A stretch of 33,442 bases of DNA from an uncultured Alphaproteobacteria bacterium (GCA_947259105.1 CAMYKU010000048.1:1-33442); one strand, 5' to 3'; positions 8,299 through 17,121 are shown, counted from the stretch's first letter. Notes: generated by a model from the sequence alone, not told the origin. Made by a program: numbers and translations.

Positions 8299-8763
8299 AT
8301 GTGCGCTCCCTGCATATTGCGCGGCCCACCAGCCCGCGTCTCGATCGCGCAGGCTCCCCGCAACGCAACTTTCCATTACACCGCAAAAAGAGTATCCTAT
8401 CGCTTGGAAGGTCGCAAGTGTTTGAATTTCCGCGATCTCGCAGTCGAACTGTTGGTGCCCCCGGCTGGTGCCGGCGCCACAGCCTACGCTGCGTGCTTAT
8501 GCGACGACAGGGTTACATGCAAGACGAAACAGGTGAATGGGTCCGGACCCGAAAGCAGCCATGCCTGGCCTGTGCCGGAGTTGCAGGAATCGCCACAACG
8601 ACCGATTTTCCGGCGCGCGTGCCGGTGCAGACTGTTCTGGCCGTTCGGCAAAGAGACTTGACAATTGAATCAAGCTGTTGTGCCATTTGAGCGTTCAGCT
8701 TTATCGAAAATCGACCGACGCGAGGGGTTGGGTGGCGCGGGTCGATGAATGGGGATTGACGAT
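8299..8763. other. Divergent intergenic region between kpsC and the glycosyltransferase operon
   Basis: About 465 bases without a convincing gene; if kpsC starts further upstream (ATG 8376) it is shorter. It must hold both the kpsC-kpsS promoter and the promoter of the plus-strand capsule operon. A good plus-strand candidate is at 8658-8686. No clear minus-strand core promoter was found. Short ORFs here on both strands are shadows or lack any recognisable feature. Confidence 0.55.
8658..8686 (+). promoter_or_regulatory. Candidate sigma70-type promoter of the capsule biosynthesis/export operon
   Basis: A consensus -35 TTGACA at 8658-8663 is followed after exactly 17 bases by TGCCAT (8681-8686), a weak -10 with three of six matches. 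It lies about 80 bases upstream of the first glycosyltransferase. The perfect -35 and spacing are the support; the poor -10 suggests activator dependence or a wrong call. Confidence 0.4.
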
Positions 8764-9867
8764 ATGTCGGGGCCGGTAGCAAAGCACCGTGATTCACGAT
8801 GGCGCGGCGCCCTTGGCGGTGCGCAACGGGCTGGCCGTATCCTGATACTGCAGCATGGCCCGAACCCGAGCACGGATATCTATCTGAGGCGCCGTCTGGC
8901 GGCGCCGGGCATGCCGCCGAGCACCATTGTCGACATCGGGCGGGAGCGACCGGCGGATCATGAGCTGGGCCCGGCGGCGGACGGCTCCAGAGCGTTCGTC
9001 GTCATTTGCCGCTACATCACCGGGGCCTGGCTGGGCGCCCTGGAGCGCGCACGGGACGATCTGGCCGGGCTGGCCTATTTCACCGACGACGATCTGCCGG
9101 CAATGATCGCGGATGCAAGCCTTCCGGCCCGCTACCGCTTTCGGATCTGGCGCCGCTACGGACGGTTCAGGCGCCGTCTGTCGACGCTGGCCGATGAAAT
9201 TTGGGTTTCAACCGCGGTGCTCGCGCAGCGCTACGGGGACGAGGGAGCGAAGCTGGTGCCGCCGCTGTTCGTCCCGGCCCCGCGCCTGGTCCGCGGCGGG
9301 ACGGACTCGGTGCGGCTGTTCTATCACGGCACTGCGGCGCACGGGCGCGAGATCGCCTGGCTGGCCGATGTGGTCGCCGAGGTCCAGCGCCGGCGCGGCG
9401 ATACGCGGTTCGAGCTTTTTGGCCGCCGCGCCGTCGCCCGCCTTTTTCGCGATACCGGCCGCGTGACGGTCCGCCCGCCGCTCGCCTGGCCTGCCTTTTT
9501 TGACCATTCGGCGCGCCAGCAGGATATCGGCCTGGCCCCGCTTTTCGCCTCTGCGGTGAATGCGGCCCGGGCCCCGGTGAAGTTCTTCGACATCACGCGG
9601 ATCGGCGCCGCGGGCCTGTACAGCGATACGGCCCCGTATGCCGGTTTCCTGCGCGACGGGGTGGATGGCGTGCTGCTGCCCGACGATCCGGCGGCCTGGG
9701 CCGACGCGATCGTCGCGCTGGCCGGCGATCCGGAGCGCCGCCGCCGGCTTGCAGCCGCCGCCAGGGCCAGGTGCGAGACCATCAACAGGGCCGCGGCGCC
9801 GCTGCCGGGTTTCGAGCCCCCTGTCCGGACGGCGAAACCCGACGGCGAACTGGAGGGCGCTGCGTGA
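8764..9867 (+). CDS. GT-B fold glycosyltransferase (GT4-like), capsule biosynthesis
   Basis: A 367-residue cytoplasmic protein with a GT-B-like layout. The N-terminal half includes RILILQHGPNPSTDIYLRRR and a TDDDLPAMI segment. The second Rossmann half starts near residue 182 with VRLFYHGTAAHGREI and ends with the donor-site-like stretch APVKFFDITRIGAAGLYSD (~270) and FLRDGVDGVLLPDDPAAWADAI, which resembles the nucleotide-sugar pocket of GT4 enzymes. Sugar donor and acceptor cannot be read from sequence. The start at 8764 has GGGGA eight bases upstream; an in-frame ATG at 8749 is the alternative. It is the first gene of the plus-strand capsule operon and its TGA overlaps the GTG of the next gene (GTGA), which indicates translational coupling. 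Confidence 0.8.
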   Translation: MSGPVAKHRDSRWRGALGGAQRAGRILILQHGPNPSTDIYLRRRLAAPGMPPSTIVDIGRERPADHELGPAADGSRAFVVICRYITGAWLGALERARDDLAGLAYFTDDDLPAMIADASLPARYRFRIWRRYGRFRRRLSTLADEIWVSTAVLAQRYGDEGAKLVPPLFVPAPRLVRGGTDSVRLFYHGTAAHGREIAWLADVVAEVQRRRGDTRFELFGRRAVARLFRDTGRVTVRPPLAWPAFFDHSARQQDIGLAPLFASAVNAARAPVKFFDITRIGAAGLYSDTAPYAGFLRDGVDGVLLPDDPAAWADAIVALAGDPERRRRLAAAARARCETINRAAAPLPGFEPPVRTAKPDGELEGAA

Positions 9868-12800
9868 CCCCCTACCGCATGCCCTCGCGCCGGCAGCGCA
9901 AATGGCGCAAGTTCCGCCGTGAGCCGGTGCGATTCTTCGCCGATGCGAAAACCCCGCTGGTGCGCACGATCGGGCTATGGGCGCTGGCCGGGTATTTATG
10001 TGTTTTCGACCGCACGCACCTGCAGGTGGTCAAACGCCTGTTCCGGGATCAAAGACAGCCAAAGACAATTGCGCTGACACCCGGTGACGGACCGATACAT
10101 ACCGACTTTGGCTTGAACGATGCCGGGGATTCGCAGTGTTTTGCCCTTACCGGTGTTCCGCCGCTCAATGCCGATAACTGGATCGAGATTGAACTCTGCG
10201 CCAACGGCGAAGATTTCGGGACATGGCTGCAACCCGTGCTGGTCGCTGACGACCCGGACGGCGCCAACCCGATCCTGGCCGGCTTGCCGACTATTAAGGA
10301 AGGGTGCGTGCAAACGCTCGTGAGGATTCCAAGAAATGTTCGGGCCCTGTCCCTGATTCCTGTGGCGGGCGCTCAGAATATCGCGCTGCCGCATGTGCGT
10401 ATCTGCCAGGTCCCTCGACTCCGCGCGCTCAGGTGGCTCTTGCAGGGTGGCTATAGTCTTCCGGACGCGCTCATCGAGTTGTGCGACAGCATGGGCACCA
10501 GGCACGCGGCGCAACTAAGGGCCGCGATGGACAATCTGACCTGCGGACAACATATCCAGCTTATCCGGGACAGCATGCTGTTTAATCCGGAGTTTTATCT
10601 GGCTACGCATGAAGATGTCCGCGCGGCAGGCTTGGACGCGGCAGAGCACTATTATCGCTTCGGCGCCCAAGAAGGCAGAAATCCCGGCCCCCACTTCGAT
10701 ACCGGACAATATCTGCACGACAATCCCGATGTGAAGTTGTCCGGTGTCAATGCGCTTGTGCATTACCTCCGTTACGGAAGGGAGGAACGGCGAAGAGTGC
10801 ATTGGCGGGAGATGCCGGTTGCGCCGAAGCTGTCGGCCCCGACAGCCAGTAACTGGGACGCGCTCGAACGGCGACTGAAGCGGCGCAAAGCCAAGACCGC
10901 TGCAACTGATGTCGTGGTACCGGTTTACCGCGGTTTCGACGATACGCTTGCCTGCCTTTACTCGGTGCTCGGGACCAACGTTCGGGTGGGCTACGAGCTG
11001 GTTGTCATCGACGATTGCAGCCCGGAACCCGCCCTGACCCGGGAATTGCGGCGGCTCGCGAAGCGTGGCCTCTTCACCTTGCTGCGCAACAAGAGCAACC
11101 TGGGTTTCGTGGAAAGCGCCAACCGCGGCATGGCGCTGCACGGGGACCGTGACGTCGTGCTGCTGAACTCGGACACCGTGGTCTACGGCAACTGGCTGGA
11201 CCGGTTGCGGCGTCATGCCGTTTCAGCGCCGGACGTGGCGACGGTCACGCCGCTGTCCAACAACGCGACGATCTGCAGCTATCCCCGGAGCAACCGCAAC
11301 AATGACACCCTGATCGAGATTGACTTTGCGGCGCTCGATGCGCTGGCCGCCAAGACCAACTCCGGACACGCGGTGGCGGCACCGACAGGGGTGGGCTTCT
11401 GCCTGTTTGTTCGGCGCGACTGTCTCGACGCTGTCGGCCTGTTCGACGCCGGGCTGTTCGGGCGCGGTTACGGCGAGGAAAACGATCTGTGCCAGAAGGC
11501 GATCCGGCTGGGAATGCGCAACCTGATCGCCACCGATGTCTTCGTCCGCCATACCGGCGAGGTCTCGTTCGCCGGAACGGCGGGGCAGGCCAAGGCGAAG
11601 GCACTGCGCCGGCTCGCCGGGCGATTCCCCGACTATAAACGCGACGTTGGGCGTTTTGTCGAACACGACCCGATCGCGCCGGCGCGAAGGGCGCTGGATC
11701 TGGCGCGGCTGGTGCATGCGGCCGGAGGCGCGGCTCCGGTCCTGTTCGTGACGCATGGCCGCGGCGGCGGCGTGGAGCGGCATATCCGCGATACGATCGC
11801 AAAATTGCGGCGGGCCGGCACCGGCGCGCTTCTGCTGCGCAGCACACAGGGCGTTGCCGGCGAACTGACGCTCAACTCTATCGACGAAATCCATCTGCCG
11901 AACCTCAATCCGGTCGCGCGCGACGGCGCGGTGGACGGGCTGGAGGATATCCTCAGGCGGGCCGGAGTTTCGCGTATCGAGATCCACAACCTGGCCGACT
12001 ATCCGCAGGACGCGGGTCGCCGGGTCGGCGCGCTCGCGGAGGCGCTGGGCGTATCTTACGGTTTCACGGTGCACGACTACTTTTCGATCTGCCCGCGTAT
12101 CAACCTGATCGACTCGTCCGGCGTCTATTGCGGCGAGACGGGAGAGGCCGCCTGCCGCACCTGCCTCGCGGAGGGTGAGGCGCTGCCGGGCGGACGGCCG
12201 GACATTGCCGTATGGCGTGCCGGCTATGCGGCGCTGCTGTCGGGCGCCGCTGTAGTCCGTGCCCCAAGCCACGACGCGGCGCGCCGGATCGAGCGCTACT
12301 TTCCCGGCCTCGACGTGACCGTCCGCCCGCATGAGGAACGCATCAGGCCGCCGGCCGGCTATCGCCCGCCGGTCCACCGGCCGGGCGAGAAGCTGCGCGT
12401 CGCGGTGATCGGCGCGATCGGCCCGCACAAGGGCTCGGCTGTGCTGTTGGAGTGCGCCCGCGACGCGCTGACACGGAATCTGCCGCTGGAATTCGTGATC
12501 ATCGGCTACAGCGATCGGCATGAACTGGGAAGGATGAGGAACGTTATTGTGACCGGCCGCTATGAAGAGCACGAGGTGTTTGACCTCATCAAACAATACA
12601 GGTGCCATATTGGGTTCCTGCCATCGGTCTGCCCGGAAACCCATAGCTATGTCCTGTCAACCAAGCTTGCCGCAGGACTTTTCCCAGTGACGTTCGACGT
12701 CGGTGCGCAGGCAGCGCGGCTCCTTGGCAACGCTGATTCGGTTGTTCTGCCACGCGAATTGTTCACCGAGCCGGCGCACGTAAACGACCGGCTGCTGGCG

Positions 12801-12878
12801 GCGATGCGCTGTGAAATACTATCCCCCGCCAATGACTTGGATAGCACGGAATCGGCTAGCTTGGGGACGTGCAATTGA
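9864..12878 (+). CDS. Bifunctional GT2-GT4 glycosyltransferase with N-terminal repeat module
   Basis: A 1004-residue multidomain enzyme. Residues ~1-230 match no family I can name; an initial basic stretch is followed by a beta-rich region. Residues ~238-315 hold two repeat units ending in HYYRFGAQEGRNPGP and HYLRYGREERR. A GT2 (GT-A) domain starts near 348 (TDVVVPVYRGFDDTLACL, VVIDDCSPEPAL), with the metal-site NSDT at ~434 and GYGEENDL, with the probable catalytic acid, at ~537. A GT4 (GT-B) domain starts near 626 (VLFVTHGRGGGVERHI) and contains VAVIGAIGPHKG (~850) and a C-terminal donor region. The GTG start is supported by GGAGG seven bases upstream and by the GTGA overlap with the previous gene; longer in-frame starts would lie inside that gene. 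It probably adds two different sugars of the capsule repeat (inference). Confidence 0.88.
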   Translation: MTPYRMPSRRQRKWRKFRREPVRFFADAKTPLVRTIGLWALAGYLCVFDRTHLQVVKRLFRDQRQPKTIALTPGDGPIHTDFGLNDAGDSQCFALTGVPPLNADNWIEIELCANGEDFGTWLQPVLVADDPDGANPILAGLPTIKEGCVQTLVRIPRNVRALSLIPVAGAQNIALPHVRICQVPRLRALRWLLQGGYSLPDALIELCDSMGTRHAAQLRAAMDNLTCGQHIQLIRDSMLFNPEFYLATHEDVRAAGLDAAEHYYRFGAQEGRNPGPHFDTGQYLHDNPDVKLSGVNALVHYLRYGREERRRVHWREMPVAPKLSAPTASNWDALERRLKRRKAKTAATDVVVPVYRGFDDTLACLYSVLGTNVRVGYELVVIDDCSPEPALTRELRRLAKRGLFTLLRNKSNLGFVESANRGMALHGDRDVVLLNSDTVVYGNWLDRLRRHAVSAPDVATVTPLSNNATICSYPRSNRNNDTLIEIDFAALDALAAKTNSGHAVAAPTGVGFCLFVRRDCLDAVGLFDAGLFGRGYGEENDLCQKAIRLGMRNLIATDVFVRHTGEVSFAGTAGQAKAKALRRLAGRFPDYKRDVGRFVEHDPIAPARRALDLARLVHAAGGAAPVLFVTHGRGGGVERHIRDTIAKLRRAGTGALLLRSTQGVAGELTLNSIDEIHLPNLNPVARDGAVDGLEDILRRAGVSRIEIHNLADYPQDAGRRVGALAEALGVSYGFTVHDYFSICPRINLIDSSGVYCGETGEAACRTCLAEGEALPGGRPDIAVWRAGYAALLSGAAVVRAPSHDAARRIERYFPGLDVTVRPHEERIRPPAGYRPPVHRPGEKLRVAVIGAIGPHKGSAVLLECARDALTRNLPLEFVIIGYSDRHELGRMRNVIVTGRYEEHEVFDLIKQYRCHIGFLPSVCPETHSYVLSTKLAAGLFPVTFDVGAQAARLLGNADSVVLPRELFTEPAHVNDRLLAAMRCEILSPANDLDSTESASLGTCN

Positions 12879-13201
12879 ACGGGACAACGGGAAGCCAGCG
12901 CGTCAACATGACCAGCCGGCGTCGAGTCCTTCCGATAGGCTTTTTCCATGTTCGGAAGGCCGGCGGCACGGGCGTCCGCCACGCGATCCCGGATGCCCGC
13001 GCGAAGAGACGGCATGTTCAGATCGAGAATGACGATACATGGGAAACCATGCCCGACGCACAGATCGCGTCCTACGACGTTCTTGCCGGGCATCTCGGCT
13101 GGCGTTTTACGGCACGCGTACCGGGCGGCATCGGGATTACCTGTCTGCACGATCCTCTCGAGCGCACGCAGTCGGTGTATTTCTTCATGGGAAAACTATG
13201 A
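12869..13201 (+). CDS. Truncated sulfotransferase-like protein (probable gene remnant)
   Basis: A 110-residue ORF that looks like the N-terminal part of a Sulfotransfer_2-type sulfotransferase. IGFFHVRKAGGTGVRHAI corresponds to the PAPS 5'-phosphosulfate loop (usual form HIPKTGGTS). ITCLHDPLERTQSVYFF corresponds to the 3'-phosphate motif (usual form LRDPVERxxSxYYF). Family members usually have about twice this length; here the ORF stops right after the second motif and no continuation is found in other frames. The GTG start overlaps the previous stop by 10 bases and has GGGGA very close upstream; ATG 12908 is an alternative. Its TGA overlaps the ATG of the next gene (ATGA). The reading is that the catalytic C-terminal part was lost when the methyltransferase fusion gene was joined. 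Activity is doubtful. Confidence 0.6.
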   Translation: MQLNGTTGSQRVNMTSRRRVLPIGFFHVRKAGGTGVRHAIPDARAKRRHVQIENDDTWETMPDAQIASYDVLAGHLGWRFTARVPGGIGITCLHDPLERTQSVYFFMGKL

Positions 13202-16200
13202 AGGGATTTTTGTCAGATGCCTCTTTCTGGATGCCGGACTGGTTTGGCAAGTCGGCCTGGGTAGAACACGCGCCGTTCGCTTTCTGGATCGTCCAGGCGC
13301 ACAGGCCCCGCGTTCTTGTCGAGTTGGGAACCCACACCGGCTTTTCGTATCTTGCCTTTTGCCAGGCGCTGCAGCGATTTTGTCCCGATTCGCGCGCCTT
13401 CGCGGTGGACACCTGGAAAGGCGACGAGCACACCGGGTTCTATGGCGAAGAGGTATTCGAAACGCTCAACGAATATCATCATGCCCGGTATGCAGGGTTT
13501 TCGCTCCTGGTTCGGTCGACGTTCGACGAGGCGGTCAGCCAATTTGAGGACGCGACGATCGATCTGCTTCACATCGATGGCCGGCACTTTTTCGATGACG
13601 TGAAGCACGACTTCGAGACATGGAAACCGAAATTGTCGGATCGTGCCGTGGTGTTGTTCCACGACACCAACGTTCGCGAAAGGGATTTCGGCGTCTACAG
13701 GCTTTGGGCACAGCTGTGCAAGGACTACCCGCATTTTGAATTCGTGCACGGCCACGGGCTTGGCGTGCTCGCTGTCGGCTCGAAGCACGGCGGTTCACTG
13801 GACGCGCTCCTCAAGGCATCGGAGAACCCAACGCGCGCGGCGGAAATAGGACAGACCTATGCGCGCCTGGGCGCCGGGATTGCCGACCGGCTCGGGCTCT
13901 CCGAGATGCACGATGATTTGGCAAGGAGCAAGACCAAGACTTGTGAGCTGGAGAAGGCTCTGAAAACGCGTTCCGTCGATATGGCCCGGCTGAAGGGCGA
14001 GAAGACGGCGGCCAAGAAGCAATCAACCGGCTTGGAGGCGAAGCTCGCAGTGCGGATTGCCGATGTCGCGCGGCTTAAGAACGATTTATCGGTGATTACC
14101 CAGCGTGCCGCAACGCTGGCTGCTGCGAATGACACCCTTGGCGCGGAATCGGCACGCCTGGAGAGCGAGCTGTCCTCGACACGTAGTCGCATGGCAGAGA
14201 TGGAAGCACGGCTGCAGACTCGTGCCGAGTACAGCGCGCGTTCGCTCGGCGAAGCAAGGCCAATGAGCGACCGCATGGCTGAGACGGGGCCGACGCTCGA
14301 GGCAGATGGGCAGCAGGCGTACATTCAATCGCTGGTTTTCGCCTATCGTGAGCAGTCGAAGGAACTGCAGGCGAGCCTCAGGCAACAGGCGACAGAATTG
14401 GTGCGGCTGAGGCGTCAACTGGACGAAATTGCGGCGAGATCTTCCTGGAACATAGTGCGGTGGATCAGGGAAAAAGCCGGCTCCGCGATGCGCATCGTGC
14501 GATCGGCCTGGTTGATACCTATCCTCAAGATCTCGGGAAAATACGATTCCTACCGACTCTGGCTTGAAACCGTTGAACTGGTCCGGAACTCCGGGTTGTT
14601 CGACAGGAAATGGTACCTTGAAAACTACCGGGATGTCGGTAGCGCCGGGCTGGATCCTGTCATGCACTACCTGCGTTATGGCGCGGCTGAAGGCCGCGAC
14701 CCGAATCCGTTGTTCGACAGCGACTGGTATTTGGAGCGCAACAGCGACGTAAGAGAAACCGGACTTAATCCCCTCGTGCACTACCTGCAGCATGGCGCAG
14801 CTGAGGGTCGCAACCCAGGTCCGGAATTCGATAGCAAATATTATATCGCGCAGCACCGCGAATTGGCCGAAACAGGTGAGAATCCGCTGATACACTACTT
14901 TCACTCCGAAGCATCTCGGGATGCCCTTGTGTTTGATACTGCGCGGCATACAAGTGGCGCTGCGGGCGCCGGACATCAATTCGTACCATCGAACATCCGC
15001 CGTCACGATAGCGGAGAGAATACCGTACTTATTATAGGAAACATCGATGGAGCAGGATCAAGTTCGACTATTACCGGATGGGTTTATTGTGCCGAGGACG
15101 CGAAATCCCGGGCGATAATTTTACGCCTGGATAATGATGAGGAGTTTACTGCCGCCGCGGATATCTTTCGAGCTGATTTGGTGGGGAAAGGTTTCGGAAA
15201 CGGCAGATATGGGTTTGATTTTGCACCACCGATTTCATACTACGATGGACGGCCGCACACGATTGACGTGATTGATGAAAAGACGGGACAACATGTTCTT
15301 GGCACGGAAATGCGTTTCGTGTTCGACCGTCATTTCATGAATTTTGAGGGCTTCCTGAAACATTCCGTGCTTAACCCCATACTCTATGGTCCGTTCCGGG
15401 AAGAGGACAAGAGATGTTTCGCGGTAATGGAAAATATCGTTCGTCATCTTTGTAGCTTGGGGCGTGCCGGATCAACCGAAGAATTGGTTTCCGTCGTGAT
15501 GCCGGTATACAATAGAGGCGCTATTGTCGGAGCCGCCGTCGAGTCTGTTCTCGCGCAGACATACGAGAACTTCGAGCTGATCATCGTTGACGATAATAGC
15601 GACGATAATTCGGCGGAAGCCGTTAGGTCGTATGACGATCCGCGGATACGCGTGATCAAGAGCGACGAACGGCTGGGTGTGTCCGGAGCCCGCAACAGGG
15701 CGCTGCAAGACGCCCGCGGGCAGGTAATCGCCTACCTCGATTCCGACAATACGTGGTCTGAAGACTATTTGCTGGCGATGATGGGCGCGTTCCGAACGTT
15801 GCCGGATGCCGATGGCCTGTACTGTGCCCAGGCTCTTTTCCGACGCGATACACCGGCGCCCTTTGCCGTTCGGTTCGGCAGCTTTAATCCCGCGCTGCTG
15901 GGAAACAGAAACTACATAGATCTGAACTGTTTTGTTCACAAGCGTGATGCCGGCGAGCGGGTCGGACATTTCGACGAGAAGTTGAGCCGGTTTGTCGACT
16001 GGGACCTGATCCTTCGGATTTCCGAAACCGCGACGATCTATTCTGTGCCGGCGCTCCTTTCCAACTACTATTTTGACAAGGCCGTCAACACGATCACCAA
16101 CGATGCAACCCTCGCCGGTCAAATCGATCTGGTTCGCCAGAAGCGTGTCGAGCGGCGCAAGAACATGCCAGCCAAGGCCGCAGGTCTGCGGCATCCAGTA

Positions 16201-17007
16201 ACTGTCGTTATTGCGAGCTATCAGGCGCGGGATGATCTTGAGCGCTGCCTGTCATCCATAAGACAGAATTACCCGTCGGATCAGGTCGGGATTATCGTCG
16301 TCGACAACGCATCGGATTCGGAAGTCGCGGAGTTTATAGTAAAAGAAGAAGAAAAAGATGCCGGGCTACGAGTAATATTGAATGACGTAAATTATGGATT
16401 CACCTATGCTATCAACCAGGGCATTGCGGCAGCCGACTCCGACCATGATATCATAGTGCTCAACAATGATGCACTCGTGACGGCCGGTGCGCTTGAAGCA
16501 CTGCAGGAAGTGGTGCTGTCGGACCCGGATATCGCCGTGGCCGTCCCACAACAAGTGCTCTTTGCCCACACGAAAACGATAAATATCCATGTGCCTTTCG
16601 CATGGCCGGACCACGACTGCGATGTGAACTTATCCGTGCACCATAACAATATAGAGCAGATACCGATTTTTCATTCGGGTCGTACGGTGAGTTTGAACTT
16701 TGCACCGTTTTTCTGCGCATACATCAGACGATCGGCGCTGGACGGGAGCGCGGGGCTGGATGCGCAGTTTGGGCGCCACTACAGATCCGACCGCATCATG
16801 TGTGATTTCGTTCGGCACGTTCTCGGCAGGAAAATCGTCTATGTGGCTTCTGCCGTCGTCTACCACAGACTTCAGAGTTCGACAGCGGAGCTGCGAAGCG
16901 ACGACGAAAAACAGAAGGAATTCGATGAGATATGCAATAAAAACAGGTGGCCCGAGGACCTGGGTGCCTCACTGGGTTTCGGGGTCCCGATTTGGGATCG
17001 GTCCTGA
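13198..17007 (+). CDS. Methyltransferase / coiled-coil / repeat / GT2-GT2 fusion protein
   Basis: A 1269-residue cytoplasmic multidomain protein. Residues ~35-180 form a class I SAM methyltransferase of the Methyltransf_24 type (VLVELGTHTGFSYLAF as glycine loop, LLHIDGRHFFDDVKHDFE, VVLFHDTNV). Residues ~235-415 are a long coiled coil rich in E, K, L and A. Three repeat units at ~463-575 carry HYLRYGAAEGRDPNP, HYLQHGAAEGRNPGP and HYFHSEASRD. A beta-rich domain (~605-710, ITGWVYCAEDAKSRAIILRL) is of the kind often seen beside glycosyltransferases. GT2 domain one starts at ~762 (VSVVMPVYNRGAIVGAAVES; DSD at ~846) and GT2 domain two at ~1000 (VTVVIASYQARDDLERCL; NND at ~1088). The 13198 start is preferred because of the ATGA overlap with the preceding ORF. 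The part from about 14900 to 16700 is visibly more A/T-rich than its surroundings. Confidence 0.88.
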   Translation: MKGFLSDASFWMPDWFGKSAWVEHAPFAFWIVQAHRPRVLVELGTHTGFSYLAFCQALQRFCPDSRAFAVDTWKGDEHTGFYGEEVFETLNEYHHARYAGFSLLVRSTFDEAVSQFEDATIDLLHIDGRHFFDDVKHDFETWKPKLSDRAVVLFHDTNVRERDFGVYRLWAQLCKDYPHFEFVHGHGLGVLAVGSKHGGSLDALLKASENPTRAAEIGQTYARLGAGIADRLGLSEMHDDLARSKTKTCELEKALKTRSVDMARLKGEKTAAKKQSTGLEAKLAVRIADVARLKNDLSVITQRAATLAAANDTLGAESARLESELSSTRSRMAEMEARLQTRAEYSARSLGEARPMSDRMAETGPTLEADGQQAYIQSLVFAYREQSKELQASLRQQATELVRLRRQLDEIAARSSWNIVRWIREKAGSAMRIVRSAWLIPILKISGKYDSYRLWLETVELVRNSGLFDRKWYLENYRDVGSAGLDPVMHYLRYGAAEGRDPNPLFDSDWYLERNSDVRETGLNPLVHYLQHGAAEGRNPGPEFDSKYYIAQHRELAETGENPLIHYFHSEASRDALVFDTARHTSGAAGAGHQFVPSNIRRHDSGENTVLIIGNIDGAGSSSTITGWVYCAEDAKSRAIILRLDNDEEFTAAADIFRADLVGKGFGNGRYGFDFAPPISYYDGRPHTIDVIDEKTGQHVLGTEMRFVFDRHFMNFEGFLKHSVLNPILYGPFREEDKRCFAVMENIVRHLCSLGRAGSTEELVSVVMPVYNRGAIVGAAVESVLAQTYENFELIIVDDNSDDNSAEAVRSYDDPRIRVIKSDERLGVSGARNRALQDARGQVIAYLDSDNTWSEDYLLAMMGAFRTLPDADGLYCAQALFRRDTPAPFAVRFGSFNPALLGNRNYIDLNCFVHKRDAGERVGHFDEKLSRFVDWDLILRISETATIYSVPALLSNYYFDKAVNTITNDATLAGQIDLVRQKRVERRKNMPAKAAGLRHPVTVVIASYQARDDLERCLSSIRQNYPSDQVGIIVVDNASDSEVAEFIVKEEEKDAGLRVILNDVNYGFTYAINQGIAAADSDHDIIVLNNDALVTAGALEALQEVVLSDPDIAVAVPQQVLFAHTKTINIHVPFAWPDHDCDVNLSVHHNNIEQIPIFHSGRTVSLNFAPFFCAYIRRSALDGSAGLDAQFGRHYRSDRIMCDFVRHVLGRKIVYVASAVVYHRLQSSTAELRSDDEKQKEFDEICNKNRWPEDLGASLGFGVPIWDRS

Positions 17008-17029
17008 TCGACTGCGTCGTCCCAGCGGA

Positions 17030-17058
17030 TCCGGGCTCTCCAAATGCAGTCCGGGCTC
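17030..17058. repeat. Direct repeat pair upstream of kpsM
   Basis: TCCGGGCTC occurs at 17030-17038 and again at 17050-17058, 20 bases apart, about two helical turns. They lie in the 114-base gap before kpsM, 63 bases upstream of its start. This spacing could suit a regulator binding in tandem, but chance cannot be excluded in such GC-rich DNA. Confidence 0.3.
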
Positions 17059-17121
17059 ACGTGAATGAACGGGCCTGATACGTGCGCGGCTTACGCGACT
17101 GCGATTCCGGAGGGTTCGTGA

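Noticed and set aside
5950..8661. 903-codon plus-strand open reading frame across kpsC
   Set aside because: It is antisense to kpsC, whose minus-strand product has clear duplicated Kdo-transferase motifs; the plus-strand translation is arginine-rich with no family features, typical of a high-GC shadow frame.
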